Shown here in pieces: positions 46,851-59,200 of a stretch of 64,000 nucleotides of DNA. The notes below the pieces were generated by a model. That model was not told the DNA's origin and searched no databases. It was given only the letters and a program-made list of their open reading frames with translations. The number at the start of each line of letters is the position of its first letter. The stretch's first letter is position 1. Both the position numbers and the translations under genes were made by a program. The stretch comes from Atriophallophorus winterbourni. Lineage: Eukaryota; Platyhelminthes; Trematoda; Plagiorchiida; Microphallidae. The stretch is from positions 124,001-188,000 of the forward strand of contig JACCGJ010001294.1 in the NCBI GenBank assembly GCA_013407085.1, read 5' to 3'.

Positions 46851-46860
46851 GATCGGACAT

Positions 46861-46945
46861 TTCAATTTAATTCAATTTAATTCCATTTAATGGTCTAAAA
46901 AGCACATAGCTTTACGAAAACCACAGAATAATATGCGAATTACAA
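46861..46945 (-). mobile_element. CR1 3' tail, minus strand
   Basis: TTCAATTTAATTCAATTTAA followed by TTCCATTTAATGGTCTAAAA, AGCACATAGCTT and CCACAGAATAATATG closely match the 3' end of the long CR1 at 27360-27435, including the (AATTGAA)n-type tail. Confidence 0.75.
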
Positions 46946-46955
46946 ATTATGGACC

Positions 46956-47311
46956 ATCGTGATCTAATTTGTGATAATTTCAAAGGACATGGTACTGATG
47001 AGTAGTCACAAAAACGAATAACATATTCTCCAACACACGATAAACAATTGTGCCAATATAATTAATACACGTTAGCTTTCACTTTATTCAATGCGAAGAC
47101 CCGACACGAAGACAGAGACCAAATTCTGTATATATTTTAAAAACAGGTTGTGCATATCAGTTGATTCTTCCGAATCCGAACTTTCCTAGATTGTGGCCAA
47201 TATTCTTCATCTGCCTCAAATTCGTCTTTGAAATCACCGATTAACTCAACACTGTTTTTTACACGAATAGGTTTCTTAGACTCTTGTTGGACCATGATAA
47301 AAAGAGTCTAT
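46956..47311 (-). repeat. Inverted duplication, left arm
   Basis: Reverse complement of 49249-49613 at high identity by eye over about 355 bp. It includes a SINE-body block (GGTACTGATGAGTAGTCACA), AATTAATACACGTTAGCTTT, CTTTATTCAATGCGAAGACC and TTCCGAATCCGAACTTTCC. Confidence 0.85.
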
Positions 47312-48240
47312 TTCAGCAGACGTCGCGGAGAATGTCGCTGACCAAATTTTGACTAACTTGATTATACTGTTACTGTACCTCAGATTTTTAGTTTAATTCC
47401 ATACTATTCCGCTGCTGCTTGGTTGATCTAGTTTTAGTACACTGATTTGAACGACAAAAACGAACCACATGCACTTGATGCTCGTAACAACCCAGTCTTT
47501 TTTAAAAATATAGAAATACTTTCTGTCGACATACCAGTGTCTGGTGGCTTCATCTCTTGTAGGGCAGTCACAACGACCTTCTAACATTTTAGCTTTTTGC
47601 TAATAAAATTGAATATTGTACATTTCACATATTCAAGAGGTTTTGATGATATACAGTTAATATATAGCGAGGTTTCCGGTGACAAGCTTGAAAACTGATC
47701 TGTGCGTTAGCAGTTTTTATGTTGCATAATCGTTGTCAGTAATGAATATATTTAACCAACATGCTCTGTTTCAGCGAAAACCATATTGCGCTGTTAAAAA
47801 TGTCATTTACTTAGGATGTGCTCATATAATTTTCGAGATACAAGGGAGCAGCGTGACTAGTCTGTAAATTTTTACGTCAGATCGAAAGCCACACTTGTAA
47901 TTTTGTCTTATCACAAGAGCTTTCCATTCTGATGCTACACAACCGTCGGAAAAGCTTCGGATGAGAACTACAGCTAGATAGTATGAAAGCTGTCTTTACA
48001 ACGCACGACAAATAACTGGGGTAATGTTGTACCAACCGGTTATTTCTTCGTAAGTAATCGCCATATTTGGGAGTTATCAAAGATTGGGTCAATCATGGGT
48101 TCAGCTAAAGGTTTGATAAAACAATATGCGATAATTGCTGTTTCGGGCAGAATAACGGTAGTAAATTCTAGCATGAGCATTCTCTGAATCATGTACTGTA
48201 TCAGTCCTTCCTCGATATATAAAGAACGGAAAAACCCGTG

Positions 48241-48242
<2 letters not shown>
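47312..48242. other. No recognised feature
   Basis: Short unrecognised ORFs only. Confidence 0.5.

Positions 48243-48292
<50 letters not shown>
48243..48292. repeat. (AT)n microsatellite, left of Tigger
   Basis: 25 TA units ending in the TA that serves as target site of the transposon at 48293. Confidence 0.95.
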
Positions 48293-48296
<4 letters not shown>

Positions 48297-49168
48297 GGAA
48301 CCCGGGTACAACGAATCGCTGGGGAGAGAGTGAAATGTTCGTAAGAAGCGGAATTCGTTGTACATAAAACTCATTGTCAGACGTGGTTTTCGCGCAGTTT
48401 TTATGTACACGTGTAAACAATAAAGTAGTGAAGAATGTCTTACCTTTGTGTTTCTGCATGCGTATAATCCATTTGATGAATGGATGATGCCACAGCACAC
48501 AGATCACAACATTAATTTTAAGTTCATGTTAATAATAGCAAATTTATTCTAAAACGAATGACATGAATGTTTCAGAGAGTTGCTTATTCTGCTGCAGGAA
48601 GGTGGACAGCGTTGATTTTGCTATGCAATATTTTTTTAGCAATTTCAGATTTTGTCATTTGGCCATTCTCCACTTCGATTAAAATTTCCCTTTTTTTCTC
48701 TAGGCTAAACTGCCCTCGTTTTCGTTGTCTGTCAGCGATCGTGTAACTGTAAGAATTGAATGAAGTATCTGCCTGAGTGATTGCAATTTGTCATGAGTCT
48801 GTGATTACCAATCACGTGAATGTTTTGTGCGTGCGTGCGAGTCAGTTAGAACACTGTAGACCAGGCTGACTGTATCTCGCCAAGCTGTGTCAGTTCTATT
48901 CTTAGCGTACTGCAGGCCACTCTTGCCGGAGCGTTGTGGGTTAAAGGCAAGAGAGAGCGAGTTCGTTGTATGTATGAACTTTATTGAACAAACATAGCTG
49001 TCGGGAACGTGTACAGTGTTCGTAATAGGCGAGTTTCGTAACGAACAGATTCGTTGTACGAATGTTTTAAATAGGCTTACAAAGAAGGAATTTATTTGGG
49101 AAATCATGGTGTGTTCGTTCTAACCGGGAATTCATTGTAAGCGAGTTCGTTGTAGGTGGATTCCACTA
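48293..49168 (-). mobile_element. Tigger/pogo-type DNA transposon, 876 bp, non-autonomous
   Basis: Terminal inverted repeats: left AAGTGGAACCCGGGTACAAC followed by GAA; right end reversed TAGTGGAATCCACCTACAAC followed by GAA. This is the CAGT-GGAACC-TACAACGAA style of pogo/Tigger termini. Both ends are flanked by TA inside TA-repeat DNA, the expected TA target duplication. Internally it keeps only the N-terminal HTH part of a transposase on the minus strand. The DDE catalytic domain is absent, so it depends on another source of transposase. Confidence 0.8.
48556..48737 (-). pseudogene. Tigger/pogo transposase N-terminal HTH remnant
   Basis: The minus-strand frame reads RQRKRGQFSLEKKREILIEV then ENGQMTKSEIAKK; after a one-base shift in an A-run near 48640 it continues KYCIAKSTLSTFLQQNKQLS. 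This is the psq/CENP-B-type helix-turn-helix that opens Tigger/pogo transposases (LEEKLEIL ... GQ-KSEIA-YGI-KSTLSTFL). Not visible as a single long ORF because of the frameshift. Confidence 0.8.
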
Positions 49169-49230
49169 TATATCTATATATATATTCTATTCTATTATAT
49201 CTAGATATATATATATATATATATATATAT
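49166..49230. repeat. TA-rich microsatellite, right of Tigger
   Basis: Imperfect TA repeat with CTAT/TCTA interruptions. It continues the array interrupted by the transposon. Confidence 0.9.
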
Positions 49231-49248
49231 GCGTTCGGAGAAAAACAA

Positions 49249-49613
49249 GGTCAATAATAGACTCTTATTATCATGGTCCAACAAGAGTCTACAAAACATG
49301 TTCGTGAAAAACAGTGTTGTGTTATTCGGTGATTTCAAAGACGAATTTGAGGCAGATGAAGTATATTTGCCAAAATCTAGGAAAGTTCGGATTCGGAAGA
49401 ATCAACTGATATGCACAACCTCTTTTTAAAATGTATAAAGAATTTTCTCTCTGTCTTCGTGTCGGGTCTTCGCATTGAATAAAGTGAAAGCTAACGTGTA
49501 TTAATTATAGTGGCAAAATTGTTTATCGTGTGTTGGAGAATTCGTTATTCATTTTTGCGACTACTCATTAGTACCATTCCCTTTGAAATTATAACAAATT
49601 AGATCACAATGGC
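49249..49613 (+). repeat. Inverted duplication, right arm
   Basis: Inverted partner of 46956-47311. A short ORF (49229-49429, including VLFGDFKDEFEADEVYLPKS) is partly conserved in the other arm but unrecognised. AATAAAG near 49480 and SINE-body sequence at 49545-49660 follow. Confidence 0.85.
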
Positions 49614-49619
49614 CCATAC

Positions 49620-50892
49620 AGGAAGAAGAACTGGACTCCAATTTCACTCTTGATCACATTTGTGAATATTCGATATATGTTCAACTGGCAGTTAGCCATT
49701 AAAAAAGTAAAACCTAGATGATTAGGAAGACATGGATTTAAAAATCTTTGGATTATATTGAAGTTTGGGTTTACTGAGATAAAGTGTCGACTCCTAGAAT
49801 GGAGCAGACATTCAATCAAAGTTTGTGATCGTGTAGTGCGACATTAGCACGAATTCATCTTCGCAGCTTTCACTGTCACTCATCTCACTAAGCGATTAGA
49901 AGGTGCAAGACTCATTCCAAATGCGGACATAATACTACCTAGCTTGCTCAATATCGTCCGTGCATCAATTTGAAAGTCGAACAGCAGAACCATGTAATTA
50001 GCATAGTCCAAGTCAAGAAGCTTGCCATTTATCATTATTTGAATTCAAAAATCTTGGGTTCTATCGATGAACAATTCCAATATGACATCAATCACAAAAT
50101 TAAGCGCATGTCCTTGCCGGACACCAGTTGTGGTTTGGCATATTAGCGGAAGGACTTTGTATACCATAATAAGTTCCATTGTATAATCACCGAACACCTT
50201 ATAGAAAAAAGGCGTTGAAACGAAAATTTCGATGAAGTGAACAAAAAAGGACCATTGATGTCTTAAAATTTGGCTATTATCGGCTGCCTAACGTACTTCT
50301 AAGCACTGTCAAAGTCTATAACTGTGATCAACACATTCTTCGCCAGGACGTACGACAGCTTGATACTCTCAGATCTGTCATTCGCTAGGCGATGGTAATC
50401 ATCGAAGGCATATGGAAGCTAATATTGTCATGACGATGGTAGTAAAACTTATATCGCGCTGACTCGAATGGCATTTGATATATCACCATTTCACCGGAAT
50501 TGTTGTTGAATCTTCATTTCTTTGCGAGATTGATTCTTACGGATCGTTTTCGCTTCAGTAGTTTTACAAAAATCTAATTTAAAAATTTCCATAAAAAATG
50601 GATATATTTATGCGCAGAAATTCAAACCCACAACCCGTTTATATAACTAAACTGAAAAACGTCGCATGATATTTATCTTAAATAATTTTCTATTCATCCC
50701 TGCATAAAACATGGCATGTGTTTGCTTACAAAAATGTCGATATTCCCAACGCCTCATTTTTGAGCGAATATATTATAGTTTTTTACAGAAATATGTTTTT
50801 ATGCTATGATATTTTGAATATTGAATCTTGAAACTTAAATTGCAATTTTTCAATCGGGAAAGGTGAAATAGCAAATGCAGCATTAGGATGGG

Positions 50893-50933
<41 letters not shown>

Positions 50934-51030
50934 TTTACCGATTGCGAATATCCTCCCACTATACATGGGTCTTAATAATTGGATTAATATATGCAATGCT
51001 ATTTTGTCTCGATTGAACTATCGTGTATGG
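49620..51030. other. No recognised gene; (AT)n at 50893-50930
   Basis: Apart from the SINE-body remainder to about 49660 and a 38-bp AT run, nothing is supported. Confidence 0.5.
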
Positions 51031-51044
51031 AGAAGACGCCATTA

Positions 51045-51258
51045 AAATGTGAACAAAAAGACGGAGGTACATCTCGGATATGTGCTGAGTGCTTTGCTGA
51101 ACAGCAGTGAAAAATGGGCAATCATCGCCAAATACAAACCAAAGATGGAGGCTTCCCTTAAAAGGAACATCTGTCGTATCTTGAACATAGCACGAATGGG
51201 CGAATTACCGAATGCTGACGTGCCTTCAATGCTAAATTACAGAGCATGTGAACCGTAA
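51045..51258 (+). pseudogene. Non-LTR RT C-terminal scrap
   Basis: Reads VLSALLNSSEKWAIIAKYKP, MEASLKRNICRILNIAR, the decayed VLSTLLYGSE-W-IYAK ... CLRKILGI segment found after the RT domain in non-LTR elements. Both ends lost. Confidence 0.55.
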
Positions 51259-51869
51259 AACGACAGCGAGGCGTACGGTGATTGGATTATGTAGAGAGAA
51301 ATAGAAATATTCGTATTGCAAAACATTTGCTCAATGATGAGTTCAATCAGGAAGTTGACCATTGAACAGATAGCAATTGAGTTAAAAAGACGATTGCGAC
51401 TAGTTAAATATTACTTGCTCATCACCAATCTATTCCATAGCGTTTTGTAATTATTTATTTGTAGGCTGCTGAAGAGTATAATCTGCAACGGGCCTCTAAT
51501 CCTGTATCACACCATCAGCAAGCAACTGACGTCCATTCCTCCTAGTATGAGCGCTACAAGAGAGGTTCCTCCTGCCGAATCGAAACCCATAATCATTCAA
51601 AATGCCCTGCAGCATGAAAACTTCATACGCTCATGTTGTTCATCTATAGTCGTCATCTACCGAATGTCGACAAAATCTACCACATTTCCCATCAACCAAT
51701 TTCAAATGCTTGAACCCCGCCATCAATTTGTTTTATTAGTATCTCTTGAAATCTGAAGGTTCCATCAAGTTTTCTTCTGTAAACAAAGCTTCTTATTGAG
51801 GAATGTTTTCCAATCAAATTTATCAATATGATGTGCATAAATTAAAAATTAATTTTTATTGTGTATAAT

Positions 51870-52230
51870 GCGAGGACGGTCCCAAGCCCGTCTGAGAAAG
51901 GAGGAGGGTTGGGCTTAGGGCTAGCAACCCTATCCCGTAAAACCTACTTTGCTACGGAAACGATGACAACAGATCCGTGATTCGGTCATGTCTACAGGAT
52001 GGATCCCAGTTCGCATACGAAGGTAACCTTGCACTGGCATCCGCAAGGTAAACGAAAAAGGGGACGGCCCAAGGAAACTTGGCGCAGAACGTTGGAACGC
52101 GAACTACATGCACAAGGATTCATGGTGCAGACGGCAACGGAAGCAGCGACAGACCGGAGCTACTGGCGTCAAGTTGTCTTCGCCTCATGTGCCACCCGGC
52201 ACGGAGAGGACTGAATGAATGAATAATGCG
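51870..52230 (+). mobile_element. Non-LTR element 3' end with (GAAT)n tail
   Basis: ORF 51999-52214 reads LHWHPQGKRKRGRPKETWRR, TLERELHAQG, ATDRSYWRQVVFASCATRHG, then stop. This is the C-terminus ending in RGRP-TWRR...W-LV-LCS-R found in several non-LTR families. A GAATGAATGAATAATG tail follows at 52214. Upstream, the G-rich segment with GGGCTAGCAACCCTATCCCG belongs to the same element type. Confidence 0.75.
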
Positions 52231-52294
52231 AAGATATTAATAATTATCCGCAATATAGGTTGTTAATTAAGTTTGGATAATACAAGTTTAGTTT

Positions 52295-52575
52295 GGCGAA
52301 CACAACATGGGTTGCTGCTACTCCCAGATTGGTCGAGCAAACAAAGCTACTCAAATGTGCCAGTCTGGAGAAAATTGATCAAGGCTTAATTGTGATCGAT
52401 CAGCCAGTGTACGGTAGCCTAGGTCGTAAGGCGTTGCACTAAAATGATGATGGTCAGGGGTTCAAATCCCACCCGAAGCGGACGATATGCACTGGGATGA
52501 GCTCCGATGAGAGTAAATAGTTCGATGGGCTAGACATGAATGAGTAGTCACAAACGTTGATATTCTTCATTTTGT
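52295..52575 (+). mobile_element. tRNA-headed SINE, copy 2
   Basis: An upstream module (TCAAATGTGCCAGTCTGGAG), then GGTAGCCTAGGTCGTAAGGC (A-box-like), GGTTCAAATCC (B box, 52460-52470), then GATATGCACTGGGATGAGCT and ATGAATGAGTAGTCACAAA. Same order as the reversed copy at 33195-33695. The 3' tail is not preserved. Confidence 0.75.
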
Positions 52576-53235
52576 TTTCATTTTCATTACCGCTTATACA
52601 ATTCCGATGCATCAGTATCTATATTGCATGTTGTAATTCTGAGCTCATCGGTTATGAGTCGACTGATAAATAGATTTATATTCAAGAACAGAATACATTG
52701 GTATATTTGGTTTCATAGGAAAGACATGATTTGTTTGATCAATCAAAGGCTGTTCTGGTTGAAAGACGCTGAAAAAATTAAAGTCATTCTTTGGACGTTC
52801 TTTCAAAAAATGTCTGTATATGCATTTTGTTTGTCAAACTAAAATTATCTTCAAATATTTGTGCTTTATCTCTCACTCTTTGTTGTTTTAATTATCATTG
52901 AAACAATTGATACTGTATTCACCAGATAAATGCGCACAACGAGAAACCGGTTCTAGTGTATCAGTTCGGGAAATCTGAATAATGTGGAAAATCGTCCTTT
53001 CCATAATCATATCGTGTGACTTAGATCCACACCATATCGAAATCATCTGAAGTGTGACATCGACAATATGATTATTCGTGCCTTCCAAGTTTAATTTTGA
53101 TCACAACTATTTCAATTTTCTGATTACTACTGCGACTAAACTTACTGCCCTCATATGATGTAAGGAAACATCCAGAAATTTGTTGTACTACAAAAGTGTA
53201 GAGGATGTGAGCAGCCAAAAGTAATTTCAATTGTT

Positions 53236-53241
53236 TTTATT
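53236..53241 (-). terminator. AATAAA polyadenylation signal
   Basis: TTTATT on the plus strand; the first canonical signal after the stop codon of the micro-exon gene. Confidence 0.5.
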
Positions 53242-56200
53242 CGACCCACCATCTCAAACGAAAAGACAAAATTTATTGATATTTTTATTGTTCAACCTCA
53301 ATCTACTAACAATTAGCGCAACTACATTTCACTACAGCTAGCTAAAGTATGCTTGCAACGGTTGAACAATTGGATGCGCTGAATCTGAAATGAAAGAAAA
53401 TATGTGAAGCTTTATTTCTTTGGAATATGAATTTGCCTGTGCCTTGAAAGGGCAACAATTGCGTTACAACATCTGGGACGTTTAAGAACTCGAATCAATC
53501 TCACGATTTCAGCGAAGTCAACGAAGTGACTTTGGTTTGCGATCTCTGTCATTTTAAATTCATAGTTTCAATGACAGTATCTTTTGAATCAACATGAACA
53601 CAAATAATGTGGTTCGCACTTCACAAATAAATTAATATTCTGTACTTTAATTACGAATATTTGATTCGATTAAAATGTATACTCTCTAGACAATCTATAG
53701 ATGAATAGATAAAAACCGAGTTGAAAGCTGTGTACTTTAAGTTAAAAAATGTAAATTTAAAGCTTATAATTAATTCTATATTTTTGTTTCACTGTTGGTC
53801 ACATCTAGTTTGACACGGAAGAATCTTGACGAATATCAACAGTTAACTAACTCCTTGAACACGAACTACAAATTTTCAGTGTTTTTAGCGTATATTTATA
53901 GATTTGCAACAAGCAAATAGCTATCAGTTATGAAATCGATACATTTGCACACTTCTGAAGACATCTCAATCATCTTCTTTCTTCTTCTTTGGTGTGGATA
54001 TGAATCTAATTTTTCGATCTACTATCTACAATGCAAGTATTATTAAATGACTTATCACAAAATATCTGTGTGAATCTGATCTGGAAATCACAATTTTATT
54101 TCATAAATGTCACCTCACTTGGAATGCCATTCGAAAAACAAAACTTACTCGTCTGTGTGTTTACAAACGTGATCTGGCATAAAGCAAAATTTACAGTGGT
54201 TTATAAAACATCATGCATTGGAGCTTTAATGAAGTTTATTATAGGTGATCAGATAAAAAGTTGTAAACATTCAAATATTTTGTTGTACGACAAAAAGCAT
54301 ATTCCACATTCGATAGATTGTTTACCTACGAAGTGATTACATTAGCTTGGGATCTGTCTGTCTTTTTTTCCAATACGAAAAACCTTAAATAATATAGTAA
54401 TTCAAAGTCCGAATCCAAAATTTCCGATGATTTTGCTTTCCATCTCTTTTGCTATACTCAAATTACTCCATACAGCGGATATGCAGTTAGGTCTAGGACA
54501 AACGAAACTATATTTAACCTAACGGAAACACATTATCACATGAATAACGGTTTTTTCCAAATTGAGACAAAACAAGGAATTTTGTATGTATTGAATCCAA
54601 AAATCCTACATAAAACCAAAGTCAGACATCAAAGCGAGTGCTTCAAATTTTAAGCTGTGATTGTTTGAGAATAATAATATTCCTTGTGAATTTGCAATCT
54701 TGTAGTCGAACGCACAGTTCTAACCATCCAAAACGAGGATATAAATTGAAGCAATTAGTCAAACAATGCGTAAGTTGGATTCATGCTAATGTAATATTTT
54801 TATATTCTACATTGAATGCTTATCTCGTTGTTTTTATTCTTAATTACCTACTTAATTCGATGACTTCATGATACGTTAAACTCGAGTAGTAAGCGCGGAT
54901 GTCTGATGCAATTTGAATCTCGAATACGGTATATTGATGGTTTTCGTATAACGAATAACTCACAGATGTTGCGTAGCATGTCTCCTGATATAAAACATAG
55001 AATCATTCAATTATAATATGAGGTTCAATATTTTTGGATTACTCGGTGAATTCAACTTACATTGATCTCTCGATCCAATTGCTGTTTGTAGTAAATTAAA
55101 CGTAGTTTATTTAGTTTTGTTTAGGAACACATGATGAATGTTGATTAGGAATCACGTTTATCAGCAACTCACTATTGAAATAGTAAATGATGAATACTAA
55201 AATTGTAATGAAATTATAGATTAATTGGTGAAACTCGCCAAGAGTTCCATATTAATTTTATTGCAAACTTAAAGATGGCATTCACTATGAAGCATAATTC
55301 ATGGGTTAATTTTAATGCCACGTTTTGCTCCGCAACGAACACTTGATTGAAATTCTCTCTGTCCCGATTTATGACTTTTTACACCCACGCTGCACGAATG
55401 ATTCATAAAGAAAATCTTTTGAATAAGATAAGTGATTTTTCATCAAACCAAGTGTAGATATCTTTAGGAGATGACCCAAATGATTTTATAGAAAAACGCG
55501 TGGGTTGATTGTCGAATTGACGCATCAATATAAAATCAAATATTCCACTAAATTCGAATTCTTTATTCATCTACTTTAGAAATGCTTTAAAAGCAATTTT
55601 ATTCAATGCATGACAGTATTAGACAAGCTGAACCCAAATATGCTGAAAGTATTTTAATAGTATTCAAGCAAATTTCGGACAGTATGTTCTTAATTACTGC
55701 AACTTACACGTCATCTGACGAACTTCAAATTGGAAATACATCGAAAATTATAATATTAATATTAGATGAGTAAAACATCATATATATATATATATATATA
55801 TATTGTTATAAATTTTTTGAATGCATTTATATATGAATTTATGCACATATGTTTGTATGGTTGTATTCATGAAATATGTATGAATTTATGTATTCCTGCA
55901 TGTATGTATGTATGTATGTATGATTGTATATTTCTATACAATTTTGCATATGCATGTATTCATTTAAATGCAAAAGACTGAAAACATTTTCAGTTTTTGA
56001 TGCTGCTAGGCATTAATGTTTTGACTTCTTGCACCAAACCAAATTTCTTGAGGTCCTAATTAATTACCATCGTTGATTGTATCAATTTTCCTATAAATTT
56101 GGTTTGTTCATACAAACTGTCTATTTGAACGAAAGTTTATTTACGCAGATCAAACATATTTTAAATTACTGCCAGTTTACTTACATATTTTGTGTGAAAC

Positions 56201-59200
56201 GTTCACTACAAACGAATATGTGATATTTCACAGTTAATCACGAAATGAAGTTTGCCGTGTAAACAAACAATTTCAAAAACTTACAGTTCATCTGTGATCC
56301 AAAAACTGGGATTAAGTAAAACAGATTGAAATGAATCTCAATATATAAATAACGTGAACAAAAAGCGTAGCGGAGCATTCTCAATGGACAATATTATAAA
56401 GAAGGCAATTCCTCCGGAATGATTTATTGTTCCAAGGATTTGGATAGGTGTTTATTTAAATCAAAGTTTAAAAAGCAGATTTCAAAATCACCATCTGGAC
56501 GTTGCTACATTCTGAAAACGGTATCTATACTCAATTTAAACAAAGGTTTTATGAAGAGACTTCTCTAACGCATTATTAAAAGTGGGCAAGCGCGGTGGAT
56601 TCGAAACTTAATATTCGTATTGGAACATTCTGTCTGCTTTGCCACCTTGTTATCACTGGATAAATTGACACTCGATCATACTGAGTGTCTCACATCTCCG
56701 CTGCATCATGTAGCATTACTGCTCAAAAAAGTTTGTTAGTATATCCCCAAGATCACGGAATTCAACAGTGAACTTAAGAATAAATGGCACATATATAAAT
56801 GCATTTATGCGTCAAATAGGTTTCAGTAATTTATGTAAAAGACTGTTTCAATAAAACATATACATACATTGTTATGTGTTGCTTACATTCCCCCGAAATT
56901 ACACTACACTACCGGTTTTTGTCTGTTTGCCATCATCAGCTGGAGACAGTATGATTAGCTTCAGTGAGCCATGAAACAGTGGATAAATGTACACACCTGT
57001 ATATACATCCATTATTCGTAATGTTAGACTGTGCCAGCTAGAGCTGCTTCTTTCTACTGGATTCGATTATTAATGGTGGTTTCGCGCAGACGAAAAAATC
57101 TCAATTATAACATTACCTGTTTCTCCGATAAATGATATCAATCAAATATTTCCTATTTTATTTTATTTTATTTAACCAGAATCCCAATTATAATGTTAAG
57201 TTGGAACTCACAGATAATTTCCCAAACTGTAGCTTTTAATTCAATAGCAAAAATGCATTAGTCAGGCAAAGTAATGCTGGAAAAATACTGTAGGTATGTT
57301 TGAGTTTTGATTCTGTCTATGACAAACGATTACATGATACGAAATACACTGCAAAGTTTATTTACCCTAAATTTCAATGTAACAAATACGGTCAGTTGGC
57401 CTTTAATAAAGTAAAGCTCCAACGTTTAACATGTCATATATTTCGCGAAATATATTTTCTTTATGTCTGGGACGTATGTGATGAAATATCACGCAAATTT
57501 AGGACATTTTCTTCATCCACTTTTAATCAGTAAGCAACACATAATTCTTGAAACAATTCCGCTATTAAACAGTGATAGATGTACGTTTACATCATTCAAG
57601 TATTCGAGTTTTCAACGATTTGAGGTTGAAATGTTATTATTTTACAACAACACCTCCAAATATTGAAGTAATGAATTTCAAAAAAATATAGCATGTACGG
57701 TTAACAGTGATTCGACGAACAATACATAAGCAAGAAATACAATGATATAAGGTATGCCGAAGAGTCGCTTTCCCATTACAATCTTGAAACAATTTTCGGT
57801 AGACAGTTTTACAGACAAGAATAATTTAGCGCCGTACCCTCATTTGGGCAATGTTTTTGCATACATACCAACTTTATTCAACAGTAGCATTAAAGCGCAA
57901 CATGTTTCCCAGTCTGCCACTCTTTCAAGCACATGCGGATCATGATAATACTGCCAATATCTGGGAAGTGTAAACGGCACGAAACCGGTCGTGGTGGTGT
58001 GTGTGTGTGATGCAAAGGCATGTAACTGAGCTTATTTCGTCATTAGTTGATGCCAATATATCGCCGATGGAATCGGTCTAGCTTCATCACATCTTGAATT
58101 GACAACACATTTGTTGACTGATGCGAAATATCCCATTTTGTCGAAACAATATGTACACAAAAATATCGCATTGTTAGTATTCATTTGAAATGCCTAGCAT
58201 GCGTTAATCAAAAAATAATAGCCGTTCGTAGCATTAGTGAATTGACTTTTAAATGAAGCTAATTTGTGGGAGTGACTTAAATACTCAACGAGAAAACAAT
58301 GTTGACTTACAAATCCATTTTATAGTTTTTATTGCTAAAAGCATTAGGAAAGTTATTTGAAAGATAGTATACCTCTGTATTAAAAACTACGTTCCACAAA
58401 CGTTCATTCTCAGATATTTTTATGAGTATCAGTTTTTTGGTTTGAAGTATTGAATCTGTTGATCACACACTGCATTTTATTCCCAGGAGATGAACATAAT
58501 GTTAGAGTATGTCGAAACTATTCTTCAAATTATGCCTGGGTATTGAAGAGATTAAGTGAATCATGACACAATTCAGCTACGAAACATAATCTTGAAAATC
58601 AGAAGTTCCGAAAATACAGTTGCAATAATATTTTCTGTTATTCCTTTATTTCCATTACCAATTCCGTCCATAGAAGTGCCTGAAATTTTTAATTGTCAAT
58701 GAAGGCTATTCCACCATCAATACTCACTGTAGCATTCACATTTTTAAATAATCAAATAATGGGTTTATTTTGCAAAGTCGGTAAAATTTCAGATGGACAC
58801 TAAATCAATATGATATGGAATATCAACCAAGATGAACATTCGATAATTCTTTCCACAACATCCGTTGTATTTCGATGCCACTGGTAGACAGATCCAAAGC
58901 GATCTCGTTTGTGGAGCTGAGACTATCAATTCGAACAGTTTTATAAAATATTAGCCTATGATATTATTGAAATATTTCCACGAAAATTTGCTTGAGTAAA
59001 ATAAAAGTCTTGTTCTCTTAATTCCAATTATTATTATCTCGCATGTTCTTCATATTAACGTCTCACCGTGAAAATTGATCCAGGTGACGTTTTGACCAAA
59101 ATATGTTTATCGTTGACACGTTCAATGAAAACAGAATACTTTTATTAATACAAATACATCTGACGACGAAATTTCACACGGATATAGATCATCTCCTTTG

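Noticed and set aside
48040..48507. 155-codon minus ORF with a Tyr-Ile run
   Set aside because: Runs through the (AT)n array and into the Tigger element; no coding signal outside the repeat.
52940..52960. GAGAAACCGGTTC
   Set aside because: No first core box or stem I; chance match.
54031..54336. 101-codon plus ORF inside the micro-exon gene
   Set aside because: No recognisable domain and opposite to the spliced gene; AT-rich intron can be open by chance. Not fully excluded.
54310..54345. Candidate micro-exon ending at GTAAAC
   Set aside because: 20 nt and phase 1 opens with TAA.
56068..56090. Candidate micro-exon, 23 nt
   Set aside because: Not a multiple of three and the acceptor is weak; would break the common phase.
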